Below the pieces are notes generated by a model, which did not search any database, was not told where the DNA came from, and saw only the letters and a list, made by a program, of their open reading frames with translations. The position numbers and the translations under genes were made by a program. A DNA stretch of 64,000 nt from Nipponacmea schrenckii (lineage: Eukaryota > Mollusca > Gastropoda > Lottiidae): positions 20,119,398 through 20,183,397 of the forward strand of contig JAUJPP010000003.1 in the NCBI GenBank assembly GCA_030562195.1. The letters run 5' to 3'. Of this stretch, positions 40,101 through 57,604 are shown piece by piece. The number at the start of each line of letters is the position of its first letter. Position 1 is the stretch's first letter.

Positions 40101-41083
40101 GTGATTATTCGTTAGTGCCAATTATTAACAAAATGGCCTGTTTGAAAGTCTGTGGCAAGGGTAATGTTCCTAGGATCTTAGTTTGATATATTTAATGTCG
40201 TTTTTATAGCCACGCTCCTTCTATGACAAACTGGTTTACCTGTAGGTGGGGTGGAAAAATCGCCCGTAAGATGAATAAAACCATTCTTTGATGTGATCAT
40301 AGGCATAGAAGCAGCTCCGAGATATTCTTTATGATTATCTGAAATACAAAATGTTGGACCATCAGTAAATCTGATCAAAGGATTGCATGAGTAGATTCAA
40401 TTTCAATATGAGTACAGTTATCCACAGAGCAAATACTAACGAAACTTCTAAAAAGCGAAAATTATTATTGCTAGATTTCATAGTTCAAGGATATCAAATT
40501 GAATAAGTTTTGCAAGAAAATAATCAGTTAAAATTTAAATATCCCTGACCTTGGTATGTAAACTCCACACCAATCCCAATCATCTGTCCAACATGTTGTT
40601 GATTGTCGTTGAGTAACTTAACAAATCCACTCACTGTATAATGGCTATTGGGTCGAACTGCTATAAACTGGGATGGACCTTCATATTCAAATTTTCTATA
40701 AGGAATTTGGGATTGAATGAACAAAAAGAAAGAAGGGAACCAACGAACGTGCAATGAATAAAGCTAAATAACATAATTTTTGCCTTGGTATATCTTGGTG
40801 CCTAAAAATCTACTGGGTTACTACAATTAAGGTTATTTTTTTTTTTTTTTTTTTTGAGCGATGTCAAGGGTAGAAAATGGTTGAAGATGGAAACATTTCA
40901 ACAGACTAACCTGCCAGTGACCTTGACCGCATGTTGTCCTGAATAATGGTCTTTTGTTACTTCACATTTAATACCCCAACAATCCCAGCTACTAGTGGAC
41001 TCAAAATCGCCATTTTTCAACAGATTTTGTGAATTAACACCAAGTACGAGTGTCCATATAAAGAAGGAGACAGTACCTAACAT
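25115..41083 (-). CDS. Secreted GH10 endo-1,4-beta-xylanase with N-terminal carbohydrate-binding domain, 12 exons
   Basis: Hydrolyses internal beta-1,4 bonds of xylan; in herbivorous molluscs such enzymes are digestive. Exons: 41083-40911, 40695-40550, 40338-40240, 40076-39920, 39703-39658, 39259-39104, 38833-38778, 28183-28046, 27607-27436, 27024-26914, 25762-25547, 25339-25115. They total 1695 nt in frame (564 aa). Residues 1-19 are a signal peptide (MLGTVSFFIWTLVLGVNSQ). About 20-195 resembles a CBM4/9 beta-sandwich (NLLKNGDFES). The GH10 barrel follows with RAHNIIWS (282-289), acid/base E333 in WDVNNE, nucleophile E435 in WITELD, and VFWGFW near its end; a short beta tail follows. An AG acceptor just upstream of the ATG implies a 5' UTR exon further out. 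Intron 7 (28184-38777) is a transposon nest. Both catalytic glutamates are intact, so activity is expected. Confidence 0.94.
25891..26369. mobile_element. TTAA-flanked MITE (piggyBac-like) in xylanase intron 10
   Basis: TTAA occurs at both ends (25891-25894, 26366-26369). The terminal inverted repeats begin AGGGGCACA and include CTTGATT at both ends. The 471-bp interior has no open frame of note. The TTAA target and its duplication are the hallmark of piggyBac-type non-autonomous elements; that family link is inferred. Confidence 0.8.
28344..29487 (+). repeat. Left arm of second giant palindrome (about 300-bp subrepeats)
   Basis: Runs from TTAGACCGGCAGCCCAGGGC to a small palindromic module, GGCGTCGCTTGACA..TGTCAAGCGACGCC (about 29409-29486). 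It contains about three decayed copies of a roughly 300-bp unit marked by CAGCAGTGCAGATGGCAGA and GTGCCAGACGACCCTTAAAG. The inverse copy is at 33169-33956 plus 37858-38531. It lies in intron 7 of the xylanase gene. Confidence 0.88.
29491..32624. mobile_element. 3.1-kb element with long terminal inverted repeats rich in TGACTCA
   Basis: Ends are inverted repeats (CACAGAAAAATAAGTAAGAC at left; mirrored at 32592-32624, about 31 of 33 bases matching). For about 400 bp inside each end, variants of TGACTCA/GAGTCA recur many times. The middle (about 30000-32150) carries a poly-G run, two copies of an AACCGGAAG.. repeat (about 30759 and 31283), and two copies of TCATTGAAGGTCAAGGTCAT (30838, 30979). 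No transposase frame is visible, so it is non-autonomous. Confidence 0.7.
32627..33168. mobile_element. Near-complete palindrome MITE (542 bp)
   Basis: Both halves mirror each other from TTGTGGTGTAATGAG inward, through CAGTGATTGGCCTCTGTGGG and AGATCTTTATTTATATGGCA, to a roughly 70-bp centre near 32890-32955. The right half reads DIEWSDDTDSDMD then stop on the plus strand, possibly a scrap of a transposase N-terminus. It lies between the TGACTCA element and the right arm of the big palindrome. Confidence 0.8.
33169..33956 (-). repeat. Right arm (inner part) of second giant palindrome
   Basis: Inverse copy of the left arm, starting with the GGCGTCGCTTGACA module and running to GGGTGTTTTACAC. 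There a LINE insertion interrupts it; the arm resumes at 37858. Confidence 0.88.
33957..37857 (-). mobile_element. CR1/L2-like LINE inserted in the palindrome arm
   Basis: Interrupts the arm between GTTTTACAC and TCTACATACCC, which are adjacent in the uninterrupted left arm near 28705-28730. Its 3' end on the minus strand is a TAATAAATAAATAAATAAA tail (about 33958-33977). It has a roughly 290-nt 3' UTR, one long ORF, and a short 5' leader. I could not see a convincing target-site duplication. Its orientation is the same as the host gene. Confidence 0.88.
34250..37684 (-). CDS. Intact LINE ORF2: endonuclease and reverse transcriptase (about 1145 aa)
   Basis: One uninterrupted frame from the ATG at 37684. 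After a basic N-terminal region comes an apurinic-type endonuclease: SLNPQSVKNK, FALAETWLG (catalytic Glu), ITGDLNFHID, HGHTLDVVI, and GDHFALISY (catalytic His). The reverse transcriptase follows: NYRPVSNLSFLSKVLEKVV, AYRPKHSTETALL, LMLDLSAAFDVIDHDIL, YGVPQGSVLGP, and YADDTQVYQV (catalytic DD, about 35100). The C-terminal end (LPLHLRKEKSLSTFKKGLK) is typical of CR1/L2-type elements. No stop or frameshift is visible, so this copy is young and possibly active. The clade is inferred from motif style. Confidence 0.93.
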   Translation of the reverse strand: MLNFHVATVIVVMITYSREKLFSLNSELSSVSSDLSTFNLLPELSLTVHKPVKVRITNTRRSRICRQVNINNLINLTPDVIQSNVPTNQAEKSDRGDNFNNLLVIAPFSTVVQKARTATSVENFTVNSIVTHPIETIIRSRPNTNTHETFKNNENRGNENNLIKIKTSLKAFSKTALSLVSLNPQSVKNKTTSICDFLTSNNIDIFALAETWLGSDIDKSVIAEIIPDSYGFHHIARKKRKGGGVAVIYNKALDVKTITGKTSFSHFELLECIISAEHHYFRLYVIYRPPPSQVNKLKTSTFFEEWSSFLDEIVLTRDEIIITGDLNFHIDNKNDSNACTFLATLQDHGLTQHVIGPTHIHGHTLDVVITRESSRILKDKPVVQDPYLCDKNGNPAGDHFALISYLNISKPPKYRKNVTYRKYRDIDLADIGKDFLKSVTPVVNTTEPLESLLNIYDKNTKSVIDKHAPLLSKEIRVRPNTEWHSEKLRDAKRNRRKTERLMRKTNLSIHKQSHKDASFQANKLLIRSKKEYYSTKVKEAEHDQKQLYRLSRHIMGEKHETILPTHDNEKDLANTFCQFFLNKIETIRTNLSAAKNKPENMFEVMRFDKKFVGDHLSSFEPTSHTELVKIVQSAPSKQCELDPMPTHLLKSCSNELLPAILNIVNRSLSESNVPSDFKKAIVRPLLKKPTLDREVFKNYRPVSNLSFLSKVLEKVVAYRLDHHIETNSLYDNMQSAYRPKHSTETALLRVHHDIASALDKNYCVVLLMLDLSAAFDVIDHDILLERLNHSFGVSDNALKWIGSYLKNRTQRVAIGTTQSDDLRLQYGVPQGSVLGPKLYCMYAKPVSEICKRHKMLYHSYADDTQVYQVIKPDGDWDNLSERLKACLSDIKDWMSTNLLKLNQDKTELVVFAPKHCVKHISLYNLPFDGTILSESNCVKNLGVFFDKTLSMEQQVSAVSKSCFYQIRNIGRIRPYITGNACKTLVSSLVTSRLDYGNALLCNVNCSLLSRLQRVQNTAARLISKTKKFDSITPVLKQLHWLPVKYRPQYKILLYVFKSLHGIAPKYLEELIIPYTLGRVLRSANEGLIQQPNDVKTKTYGARRFDSAGATFWNDLPLHLRKEKSLSTFKKGLKTHIFRLAYCDV
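37858..38531 (-). repeat. Right arm (outer part) of second giant palindrome
   Basis: Continues the inverse copy to GGCCCTGGGCTGCCGGTCTAA. A block of about 300 bp (TTTGGTTGGT..GGGTGTTTTACA) occurs twice here (about 37880-38160 and from 38190), so the right arm carries one subrepeat more than the left. Confidence 0.85.
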
Positions 41084-41089
41084 TTCGCC

Positions 41090-42480
41090 TGAAGTATAAA
41101 AATTATTTATGACCAGCCAATAGCTTAAAGTATTTCTCGAAGCCGTCAGCTTAATACACTCTATTGAGAAGGAACCAGAATATTCATTTAAAGCTTTACT
41201 ATCATCATGTCACAGTGTTAAGACTTCAACCAAAACCATATTCAACAAAAAACATTCATTTATTTGAGACTTAAAAGAATAGTATAAAGGGCTTTTCACA
41301 ATGTTTTGTGTGTATCAGGAACTCTGATTGCAAGACTGTGATACAAGCATATTTTGACGTCATCAAACACCTACATGTAGTAGAATTATTGCAAGAACCA
41401 CATAGGTGTGATTGAAAATCGGTATGGTGCAAACTGATGCCATAAATGTCCCCGATACAAAATTTAAAAAAAAACCTTTCTCCCTTTTACTAAATATATC
41501 CACTCTTTGATTTGATTCTATGATCTCAAATGGAAACGTGACAAAAGATCGTTTGGATGAGGGAAACGTTTTTCTAAACAGATATTGTTTGAGGGGATGT
41601 CATTAATCACTTCTTACCTGAATCAGGTGCTACAAAATATAACTAGATCCATTTTATTTCATTCCAATATCTCTTGCTCCGTGGTTTGTCCCAAAATGCT
41701 TTAGAGAACAACGTACATCTCTATTTTATTTCATAATTTTGTACCTTCCGTCTCATTTACTGGTGGAAGTTAAAGAATTTTTACATGTTTTACTCACCGG
41801 TTCTTACCATGCGGAATACTGTAGATTAAACAAATGTAATCCACTATTGAGAGTACAGTACAGAAAGTTGATAAGCCAATGATTTAAATCTTGTTTTCTC
41901 TAGTGATAAGCAACTGATAAGAATATTTTTTATAATATTTATCTCTAGTGCAAGTGGATGGAAGATTTTGGTCATCTTGTCATTTAATGGAAATTTCTTG
42001 ATTATATTAAACAAAAATTATATGTTTTCTCAATATTGTTTAGTGAATCCACTACGGAAAATAAGCTATAAGATAAAAGCAACAAGGTGCTCTATAACAT
42101 ATTTAATTATATAGATGGTTGTGCATGGAATTCGTGACCTTTCGCGTAGAACTTTTTTTCGATTCCTAAAGACAAGAGCAGCAATAGTTTCAGCTCGGGT
42201 AAAAAATGTGCTAGCTGAGTATCTTAAATAGAGTTCTATTAAATAAATGTCACGCCACAAGACTTGGGATTTAAACAATCCTAGTCTGGATCTTCCAGAC
42301 TGAACTCGGTATGTAGTATTTAGTTCTTAAATCATTAAAATAAATTCTTTGTGTCTTTGTAGAGAACTGTATCGACAACTTACTGAGGATATAAGGTCAC
42401 ACAAACTTTTTATGACGTAAAATGGTTGGTCACAACGCGGATGAAACATGTATGAACAAAATATTGAAAAACATAATTTA
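41090..42480. other. Intergenic region upstream of the xylanase gene
   Basis: No coding exon seen. On the minus strand, CATG|GTAAGA and CCG|GTGAGT near 41797-41812 are candidate donors of a xylanase 5' UTR exon, consistent with the acceptor just before its ATG. Otherwise this is AT-rich non-coding DNA. Confidence 0.4.
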
Positions 42481-42496
42481 ATTTATCATTTATAAA

Positions 42497-44955
42497 TCAT
42501 ATTTCAGTATCATTTTCTAAATGAAGAATGTTAGCAGCAGTTACATGTTTTTGTGACGCTTGTTCTGATGATGCACTTTCACCAATAATTTCAATACTGC
42601 TCGGGTGTGATGAAGCACCATCTGATCCATTACTGCCCAGGGAACTCGATGAGGGGTTTCGTACAGACTCTACTGTTGTATCTGATGAATTTGTTGGGAA
42701 ACAGCTAGTCTGTGTATCAGAGTCGCACTTATCTGGCTCTGTTTGAACAGCTTCCTTTGATGTGATAAAAACAGCTAGTTTCTTGAGCCTACTTTGTCTG
42801 GTTTGCCTATATGTGTTCAAAGAAATCATGAATGGTGCTGAATAAACTACTATGATAGCAACTGCACATCCAAGTAAGGAGGACAATACAAGAGGCTGCA
42901 AAGAGAAAAAAAGGTACTTTAAAAATGCATCGAAATAAAAAAAGCTTTCAGCCTACAGAACAATTCTGCTTAGCATGTAGTAGAAGCTTCCTGTGGTATC
43001 TTAACAATTTCACAATTGAGTTTCGTAATTTGGACAGAATCGTAAAATCTGTATCATTTAAATAGCGGTAATGATAATCGATATATTTGGATACTTTTTT
43101 TTACCATCAACTGTCTGAAATGCTATTCATAATACCGACGAGACTAAAGTAATTGAATAAACCAAAACCTCTCGAGCAACATTTTGCTTAAGACCTGAAA
43201 ACAGGACTGACAAGCGAAGTAGCAGTGCGACTCTTTACCTGAAATGTCTTGGCAACAAAAAATCTTGTAAGCAAAAGAGATATTAGACATATCAAAATTG
43301 GACAGGCCAGCCTCAGGAAGTCTTTCAGTAATATCCATAAACTGTCTAATTCATGACATAACATCAACGTCTGAAAAAAATTCAAAGTTTGCATCAGTTT
43401 TAACCTAACCGACTGACTTCTTTGACTCAAGTACCGGTAGCCTCTATTCTGGTATCATGAATGGTGAAAATGAAGTGATTTTGCAGTCGTATTGTTTACA
43501 GTATTTCTGCCGAGGGTTCTTACTGGCTAAATTATCTGGCATACAATCCAATCTAATCAATTTATTCCGTGATATATGTAGTATAATTGTGGCTATTGCA
43601 GTCAAGGAATAACACGTTCGCTATCGCTTTATATTGTGAAATTGCAGTTTTGCCCCTTGGACCTATTAAAATATTAGAGTTTTACCCCCTGGACCTATTA
43701 AAATATTAGCTTATGGTTGGCAGCACATTTATTGAAAACACAGGATTTTTTAAAACCCTAAAACAAGAATACAAAGTAGTACAAAGTAATACAAAATGAT
43801 ACAAAGTTCGAATACAATTATGTTAAACATATATACACCGTAATCTAACTCCCTGAAAAAAAAAGAGCACTGTGAAAAATATGACCCTCAGTAATGCTAC
43901 TTGGAGGGTGGGTGGTTAAAATAAAGTTGGCCCCTGGTAGGCGGCGAGGCAGCAGGAAGCTAAAGTGAAACCGAGGCAAGTTCAAGGTCGGCTTATGCTA
44001 ATGCGCAGGTCAGACGGTCTAAAAACGGATTTAATAAAATCTTTACGTCAGAAGTAGCAGGTTAGCCTAATCGACCAATTAAATTCGTGAAATTTAGGAA
44101 GCAAAATACAAAGACCTCCATTTGATATATTTCTTGAATATAAAAGACTATGTATGTATATGGTATATTATGCTATGTCCGTAAGCGGGAAAATTTTGAA
44201 AATATGGACAAAAATATAACTTTGAATTGGGCCTAATGTTCACCTAGCAGTGTGACACTTCATCTTAAGCAACTTGGTAAATCCGTCTAGAAGATTTTGT
44301 CAGATTAGGCCCATATCATTATCAGACCATGGCTTAGCTTACCTGATCTCGGAATTCTAACTTGATTTTTTCAATTTTATTTCTCAATTGTTCTCCATTT
44401 TCAATGATCATAAAATCTGGAGAAAAAAAACCCTATAATTTGGAAACTAGAACTAGACAGGAAATCGAAGGCGAAAGATCCAGACATGATAATATTATTA
44501 CTATATTATCAGGCATTTCATGATATACCGGTAGTCTGAAGCTTCGATAATTATGATAATCTGATGATTAATGTCGAGGAATTTAAAATTATTGAACTTG
44601 GTATAGGCTGGGTATAGCGCTCATTACTAATTAAATTCTAAATTAACTAATTCATTAGATCTAGACTGTTGAGGTATTAATAGTAGGTAACTCGTTAATA
44701 GTAGGCTTCAATACCATTGTTTAACACGCGATTGCTCACTAACGAATCCTGGCTATGTATAAGACATTTTTATGACATGCGAGTCTAAGTAATACTAGAT
44801 CTAATTGTACAAAATTGTATAATTTCTTACTAATAATAAGATTAGGGCCTAGATCGAACCTTACCTCCACCATCTTTATTTACTCTATCATCACCTCCTG
44901 CTGGCTGAACAGCGTCTTGAATGTCTTCAATGTGTCTTCCTTCGGGCTCCGACAT
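42497..44955 (-). CDS. Unrecognised small two-helix membrane protein (231 aa), 4 exons
   Basis: Exons: 44955-44865, 44416-44343, 43370-43239, 42895-42497. They total 696 nt in frame with GT..AG introns. The protein starts MSEPEGRHIEDIQDAVQP. It then has a polar, likely helical stretch with heptad-like spacing (about residues 31-60), two hydrophobic segments (about 71-90 in exon 3 and 100-123 in exon 4), a basic stretch (RQTRQSRLKKL), and a long Ser/Thr/Asp-rich, probably disordered tail ending LENDTEI. Both termini probably face the cytosol. I do not recognise the family. Four exons in one frame and the high-quality splice sites support a real gene. Confidence 0.75.
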
Positions 44956-45049
44956 TTCAATATATTATCCTTGTCAGAGACTTCTTGGTCCTGTCATCAT
45001 TTTAACCTGGAAATTTTTAAATTTGTCTTCTCCGATGATGTGTGAGGTT

Positions 45050-45740
45050 CAGATAAATTTTGACGTCATTTCCCTCCCTGGTTGTAAACAGTTTAAAATA
45101 CCCTTGGTGATAACGTCATAAGATGTCGTACTGTGGGTGACGTTACTTTATTTCTTTTTAAGAGCAGTCTTTCATACGTGTCCCTCCTTGCAGTCCATCT
45201 GTCAATGGTCCAAACTAGCACTTAATTATTTTCCGATTTCGTGTTGAAAACTTCAAAACCCCTAAAAATATTTAGCTGTCATACTAACAACTATCCATAT
45301 GTAGGTCTTACCAGTCGAGTTAGATTATATCATATTCTCCATGAAAATGACAATATTTGCATGAGTTAATAAAACTCATGGTAAACAACCTCTGGTTTCT
45401 AAGTGAGACGGGGAGCTGGCTTATTTTCCCTTTTTAGTTTGCTTAGCTGATAATATATTCAGATAACTGGTCTGATTATGAAGGCAATATTTTCTTACAA
45501 GGCCGTCTGGTAGTGATCATGATTATTATAAGTTATTGCCCTTGATAAAAACATACACAAAAATCGGTCATAGATATAATTATTTAATATTTTGGAGAAG
45601 TACTATTCTGGGCAATGAATGCAAAGAACTTTTTCTTATCAACAGTGAATGCGATACATATCTCGAGGAAGGATTTTTCTGAACAAAAAGAAACAACATA
45701 GCCTATATATGATAAAGTTTAGTTTTATCTATGAACATGA
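45050..45740. other. Non-coding stretch upstream of the two-helix protein gene
   Basis: Presumably contains the promoter of the minus-strand gene that starts at 44955. No clear motif, RNA gene or repeat seen. Confidence 0.4.
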
Positions 45741-46137
45741 TTACATTATAAAAAGTTCGTTTGGTAATACATTGGTCAGGAAAATTGATGATCCTACAGG
45801 AATGTCTCGTACAGCTTCGTCTAGTCCCATCATCCATGCCTTGAGATCATAGATTTCATTGGCTTTCTTTTCAGCAAATATCGAATAAATTTCTAGTGAA
45901 TTTATGATTGTTTTTAGACGTTGTTTGAGAATATACTCGTGTTGTTTCAATCCATGTTTTCTCACTCTTTCAAACCTGGTTTCAGTTTCTACAAGTTTTC
46001 GGTTTAAAATGGCAATCTGATCTGTTGCTCTTCTGAATGAAAACTCGGCAGCCTGAAGTTTTTCAGCAAGGATCTCAGAAAACATGGTGCTTTTCCGTAC
46101 GCACTGATTGGCCTTTATATCTGTCCGCGACTTCACA
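45741..46137 (-). CDS. Orphan coiled-coil exon (about 130 aa)
   Basis: Open frame bounded upstream by a CAG acceptor at 46138-46140 (CTTTAACAG then TGTGAAG) and ending in a TAA at 45741. The first ATG is near 46085 (MFSEILAEKLQAAEFSF). Heptad-like pattern through LNRKLVETETRFERV and LKTIINSLEIYSIFAEKKAN suggests a coiled coil. It may be the last exon of a minus-strand gene whose earlier exons I could not find, or a remnant. It is not similar to the neighbours and I do not recognise it. Confidence 0.35.
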
Positions 46138-46281
46138 CTGTTAAAGAGATAAGAGGATTATTTTCTGATTATATACCAATTACCGTTGCGTGTTCGTTGG
46201 TGCTACGGCTGGACTACCGTTAAATATTCTGGTTCCTTAAATCATGAAATTGTTTTCATACAAGAGTGCTTGCTGTAAACT

Positions 46282-46550
46282 CTTCAGATGATGCTGACAA
46301 ACATAAGTAGATCAGATGATGCTAATAATGTTTAAACGGGTTCGGTTGATGCTGATAATGATTAAATCGGTTCGGATGATGCTGATAATGATGATCAAAC
46401 TGGTTCGGATGATGCTGATAATGATGATAAAACTGGTTCAGATGATGCTGATAATAATGATGAAACTGGTTCAGATGACGCTGATAATGATAATTAAACT
46501 GGTTGGGATGATGCTAATGTTAATAATTCAACTATTTCGGATACGGATAA
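46282..46550. repeat. 33-bp minisatellite (GGTTCGGATGATGCTGATAA units)
   Basis: About seven or eight imperfect copies of a 30-33-bp unit. Three or four middle copies read in one plus-strand frame as GSDDADNDDQT-type 11-residue repeats. Flanking copies have stop codons (TAA, TAG) in that frame. No start, splice site or conserved flank supports a gene. Confidence 0.8.
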
Positions 46551-46639
46551 TAATTATTTATCTGGTAAGGTTGATTAGTAGGTATCTCTTTCGGAAACAA
46601 TTACTGCTGATGATGATTAATGTGGTTTCAAAATGATGT

Positions 46640-48035
46640 TCGGTGACAGTATTCCAGTTGTACAATACTGTGCAGACTTATTAAGTACGGTTTCAATCAC
46701 CGTATCTCGAGCAAATACATTCCTCTATATGTTTTTGATAGTGTGTTGTTTCTTCAAAAGTTGGTGAAATCAAATGATGTAGTGTTACCGTTTGAGAATA
46801 TTTATATAAAATTTCATCACTGTGTTCCTTTGATTTATTTTAATTTTATTAATGTAACCTAAATAATCCATTTGTTTCATTATCACTAATTAATCAAGGG
46901 TTTGTTTAAGAAACTTGAGTGTTTAAGGACAAAAGGCTCTCACTTTTTTGTAACATCAAACACCAGTATTGTTATGATTGTCCAAAATGGAGGCAAGGTC
47001 AATGTTTATCTATATCTCATTTATTTTTAACACTTGCTTTATTTAATTGATAATAAAAACAAGTTATCAATATCATTAAATAAATTGGTACGAAAACAAC
47101 TAAATCGTCCACCTGCCATATATTTTTTATCACATTAAATATTTGTTAATATCGTATTCTCCATCTTTATCTACCGATGTCCTTTCGAAATATTCGAAGT
47201 GAGTAAGCGAAATAGTTTTCTTTCCAGTGGTTTATTTGGACAAATAATATCCAAATAAATCAGAGCCTCATTCTTTGAGAAAAGAATTGTCGTATGTGTA
47301 AAATTTCACATTTAGAACAATACTTCAGACCAAATCGATTTTACGATTTTTTGTGGTACTAGTCACAGGTGAGTAAATTCTCTGGACACAATAATAACAA
47401 CGGATAATATTAATCATAATTATCCATATAATTGTGTCCAGATATTTAATATCAATTACTAAATGCCAATCCAGGAGGATAGAAAATTATGAGTTTTGGA
47501 TGCTGCTATTCAGTATACCCCTATAGTTCCTATATTTCGACAGGTTAATATGTTTCAGAACTTGTTATTTTGGACTAATTGTTAGGAACATTCATCTGGT
47601 AAGTTTTGTAACAAATCTGTTAAATATGCGACCTACCGCAACCATGTCCTACAGATAATGCACCAGATTTGAAAATAAGTTTGAAAAGATGAGTCTTCTT
47701 ATGTTTATTTAACCTATAATCATATTGCTCACGTGGGAAGTTAAGAATAAGGAGTATATTGAGAACCTTTCAATCAAATATGGATAGAACGACAATTCAT
47801 TTTCGGACGCATATTATATAATAAATCAATAATTGGTCATCAATGATTTAGTGTAATACCTAAATAAACTTTCATCATCGAATTGTACAATTTGGTCCTT
47901 AACTCAAGGTTTTCCTTTCAAAGAAACCATAGAGAAATAAGTACAAAGAACATCTGAAAAGAGACATTTTTAATCTATATTACAACATGGTACAGTTTTT
48001 AAATTTGACATTACCAAATTCACATTTTTGTTCAT
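46640..48035. other. Intergenic AT-rich DNA downstream of ECHS1
   Basis: No exon or repeat recognised. An ATTAAA on the minus strand at 47969-47974, about 66 nt past the ECHS1 stop, is a plausible poly(A) signal for that gene. Confidence 0.45.
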
Positions 48036-48039
48036 TGGT

Positions 48040-55263
<7,224 letters not shown>

Positions 55264-55274
55264 CTTTATTTCAT

Positions 55275-57125
55275 AATCCGAAATATCCGACACATATTTG
55301 GTAGTAACTTCCTTCGCCAAGCACTATGCAAAATAAAAAAGGGGATTGGTGTTATCATTATTGTTGAGTTGAAAACTTGTGTCAAATGAAAAAAAAAAAT
55401 TCATCTTAATGTGACTGAGCATTAATTAATGCAATTAATTCCACATACCAAGACTATACTAGACATTGTATGAGGTCAAATCTCGAGTTGGTGTTAACAC
55501 TGATTTATTTGGTGTTAATACCAGATAATATAATACATTAATATGAAGGATGCGTTCAAATTTCGTGTTATGTGATGGTGGTAACACTAGCATGGAGTAA
55601 CATTTGAACTCACGTATTGTATGATTGAAATTTGGTCTGGACTTTGGATCTGTTAATTATATATATGATCAATACAAGCACTGTTTTTGGGGAAATATTT
55701 CAATCTCCAAAGATTTCGTTTAAGGCACAGCGAACTCGAAAGATAATTGTCTAAAAACTTTCTTTCTTAGCTGATAAAACTTTATTTTCACTCTGACTTT
55801 GACGCTATTAAGCAATTAATAGTTATCTAGCTATAGATATTATCTCACGGTGCACCTAGCCATATAAGGTAAATCTCTTACTAAATAATGTTCCTGATTT
55901 GTCGGTGACAGTTTAAAATGGTTTTCTGGATTAAATATTCGTGGATAGATTTATCTTAACCAAATAGCAATAGCCTAAGTCGTCGTGCTTTCGTATTTAA
56001 TTAAATTTTATTTTAATCAAACAAACAGATTTTTTTAAATTTGCAATAATCTTGGATAGAAATATATATTATCATTTTCTTCATAAATCGTTTGTCATTT
56101 ATTAGTGTGAATATCTTAACATAATAACATTTATTTAAGTTAATCAATAACTTCGTCTGTAATATCCAAAGTCGCTCTTTGTACCTTTCTCATAAATAAG
56201 TCCAAAGTACACGCAACTAACATCGCATTTTCAACATTCATATTATAAAAATAGGTCTAATTCTTATACGACTTAATTGACCTTAAAATCTTAGAAAGAT
56301 TGTAGGTAACATAAAAATATTTGCTAACAGTGAGAATATTTTGTTATATATTGTATATTCCGAAGCATATAGGCTATATAACATATTGTAAGATATTTTA
56401 TACCACAAATCGTAACCAGACATTAACCCAGGACACGTGTGCTTAAGACTTATATATTATAACCCTAGCTTTAAATTGAACACAAGAGAAAGAGTTTTTT
56501 AATGTTAGCTGCATTTCCATTTTATGTGCAAAATATATGATAAGTTAAACAAATTTGTAAAAAAGTAAAATCATAATTAAATCTGTGATATTTTTGAATT
56601 CTATAGCTCATCCATAAATCATGCGTTAAGGTTTCATTTGCCTTGAACCTCTAATCGATAACCTTCCCCAACATTTCATGAATCTATTTAAATTTTGATA
56701 AATCACTGCAGTAGGTTATAAAAGATTATTTGATATTATAATGCACTCTTGTCATTTGTGGCGAGCAACAGCAGCACATTTAGCGTATATAGGGAGTTTT
56801 AACTCAACAGGAACATGGACCACAGGAGTAAGTATGATAGTTTTTACCACGCCCATCCATCATAAAACAAAACAACTAACCCCGTCGCAAGAACTGAATA
56901 AGGGTGGGGGGGGCTAAATTTTTGCTCCCACCCCAAGAAATTAAGAAAACTAGTAGCCCGGAGAACGGGACTGAAGACAACCAAAATCAGATCATGATAT
57001 AATTTTGAATGGCACATAGGTGGTTTTAGTTTTATGGTATAAGTTCTTCTATAAGTTCATTCCTTTCTCGAACATCATTTTTTACATTAAGGCTATCCTA
57101 TATGGTTAAGTCAAGCCAAACTCTT
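55275..57125. other. Intergenic region upstream of ECHS1
   Basis: Contains the ECHS1 promoter side. GTATATAGGG near 56786, followed by an ATG and GTAAGT near 56815-56835, could mark a plus-strand first exon, but nothing downstream confirms it. Otherwise AT-rich, with no repeat recognised. Confidence 0.4.
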
Positions 57126-57130
57126 ACTGA

Positions 57131-57600
57131 ATGCTTCCTCAACTCTCTGTTCAGCACCACCATGCAGATGAAGATGATTCAGAATTATCTCAACTCGAGA
57201 ATTGTGTGCTGAAATTAAAGGGAAACCAATTGATTCAAGGCTTGCCACATAATATGAAACATCTCAGATACCAGAAAACAGACCCAAAAGTCGTTTCAGA
57301 TTCTACTCACCATCCTAACCATACACGAGTTAGGATGGAAACAATTCCTGGTGATCCTCATTCTGATTTTATCAATGCCAATTAAATTGATGGCTTTTAC
57401 AATATATATCGCCGCCCAAGGAGCAACAAAGGTTACCGCTGACGTTTTCGTCTGGATAATCTGGGATCAGAAATATGATAAAGTGATCATGCAAAGGAAT
57501 TTACATGAAATGGGAAAGCACGAACGTATTTTGTGAATCACAGCAAATCAAACAATATTACCAACCATGGATATTTCTACTGTGAACTAAAACACTTAGA
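57131..57600 (+). pseudogene. Receptor-type protein tyrosine phosphatase relic
   Basis: The N-terminal part of a PTP catalytic domain is recognisable: HPNHTRVRMETIPGDPHSDF then INAN (family D-H-x-R-V .. DPxSDYINA), an in-frame TAA where the family has Tyr, IDGF in the same frame, then after a frameshift YIAAQGATKVTADVFVWIIW and VIMQRNLHEMGKHER (family YIATQGP..FWRMIWE..IVMLTNLxE.GK). The stop and frameshift, and the absence of the HCSAG catalytic loop, show a broken gene or duplicated exon. Exon boundaries are not clear. Confidence 0.7.
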
Positions 57601-57604
57601 AATC

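Noticed and set aside
46316..46636. ORF of MMLIMIKLVRM repeats
   Set aside because: Another frame of the 33-bp minisatellite.
56810..56836. ATGGACCACAGGAGTAAGT as a tiny first coding exon after a TATA-like GTATATAGG
   Set aside because: No downstream exon in frame and no homology; kept only as a remark in the intergenic entry.
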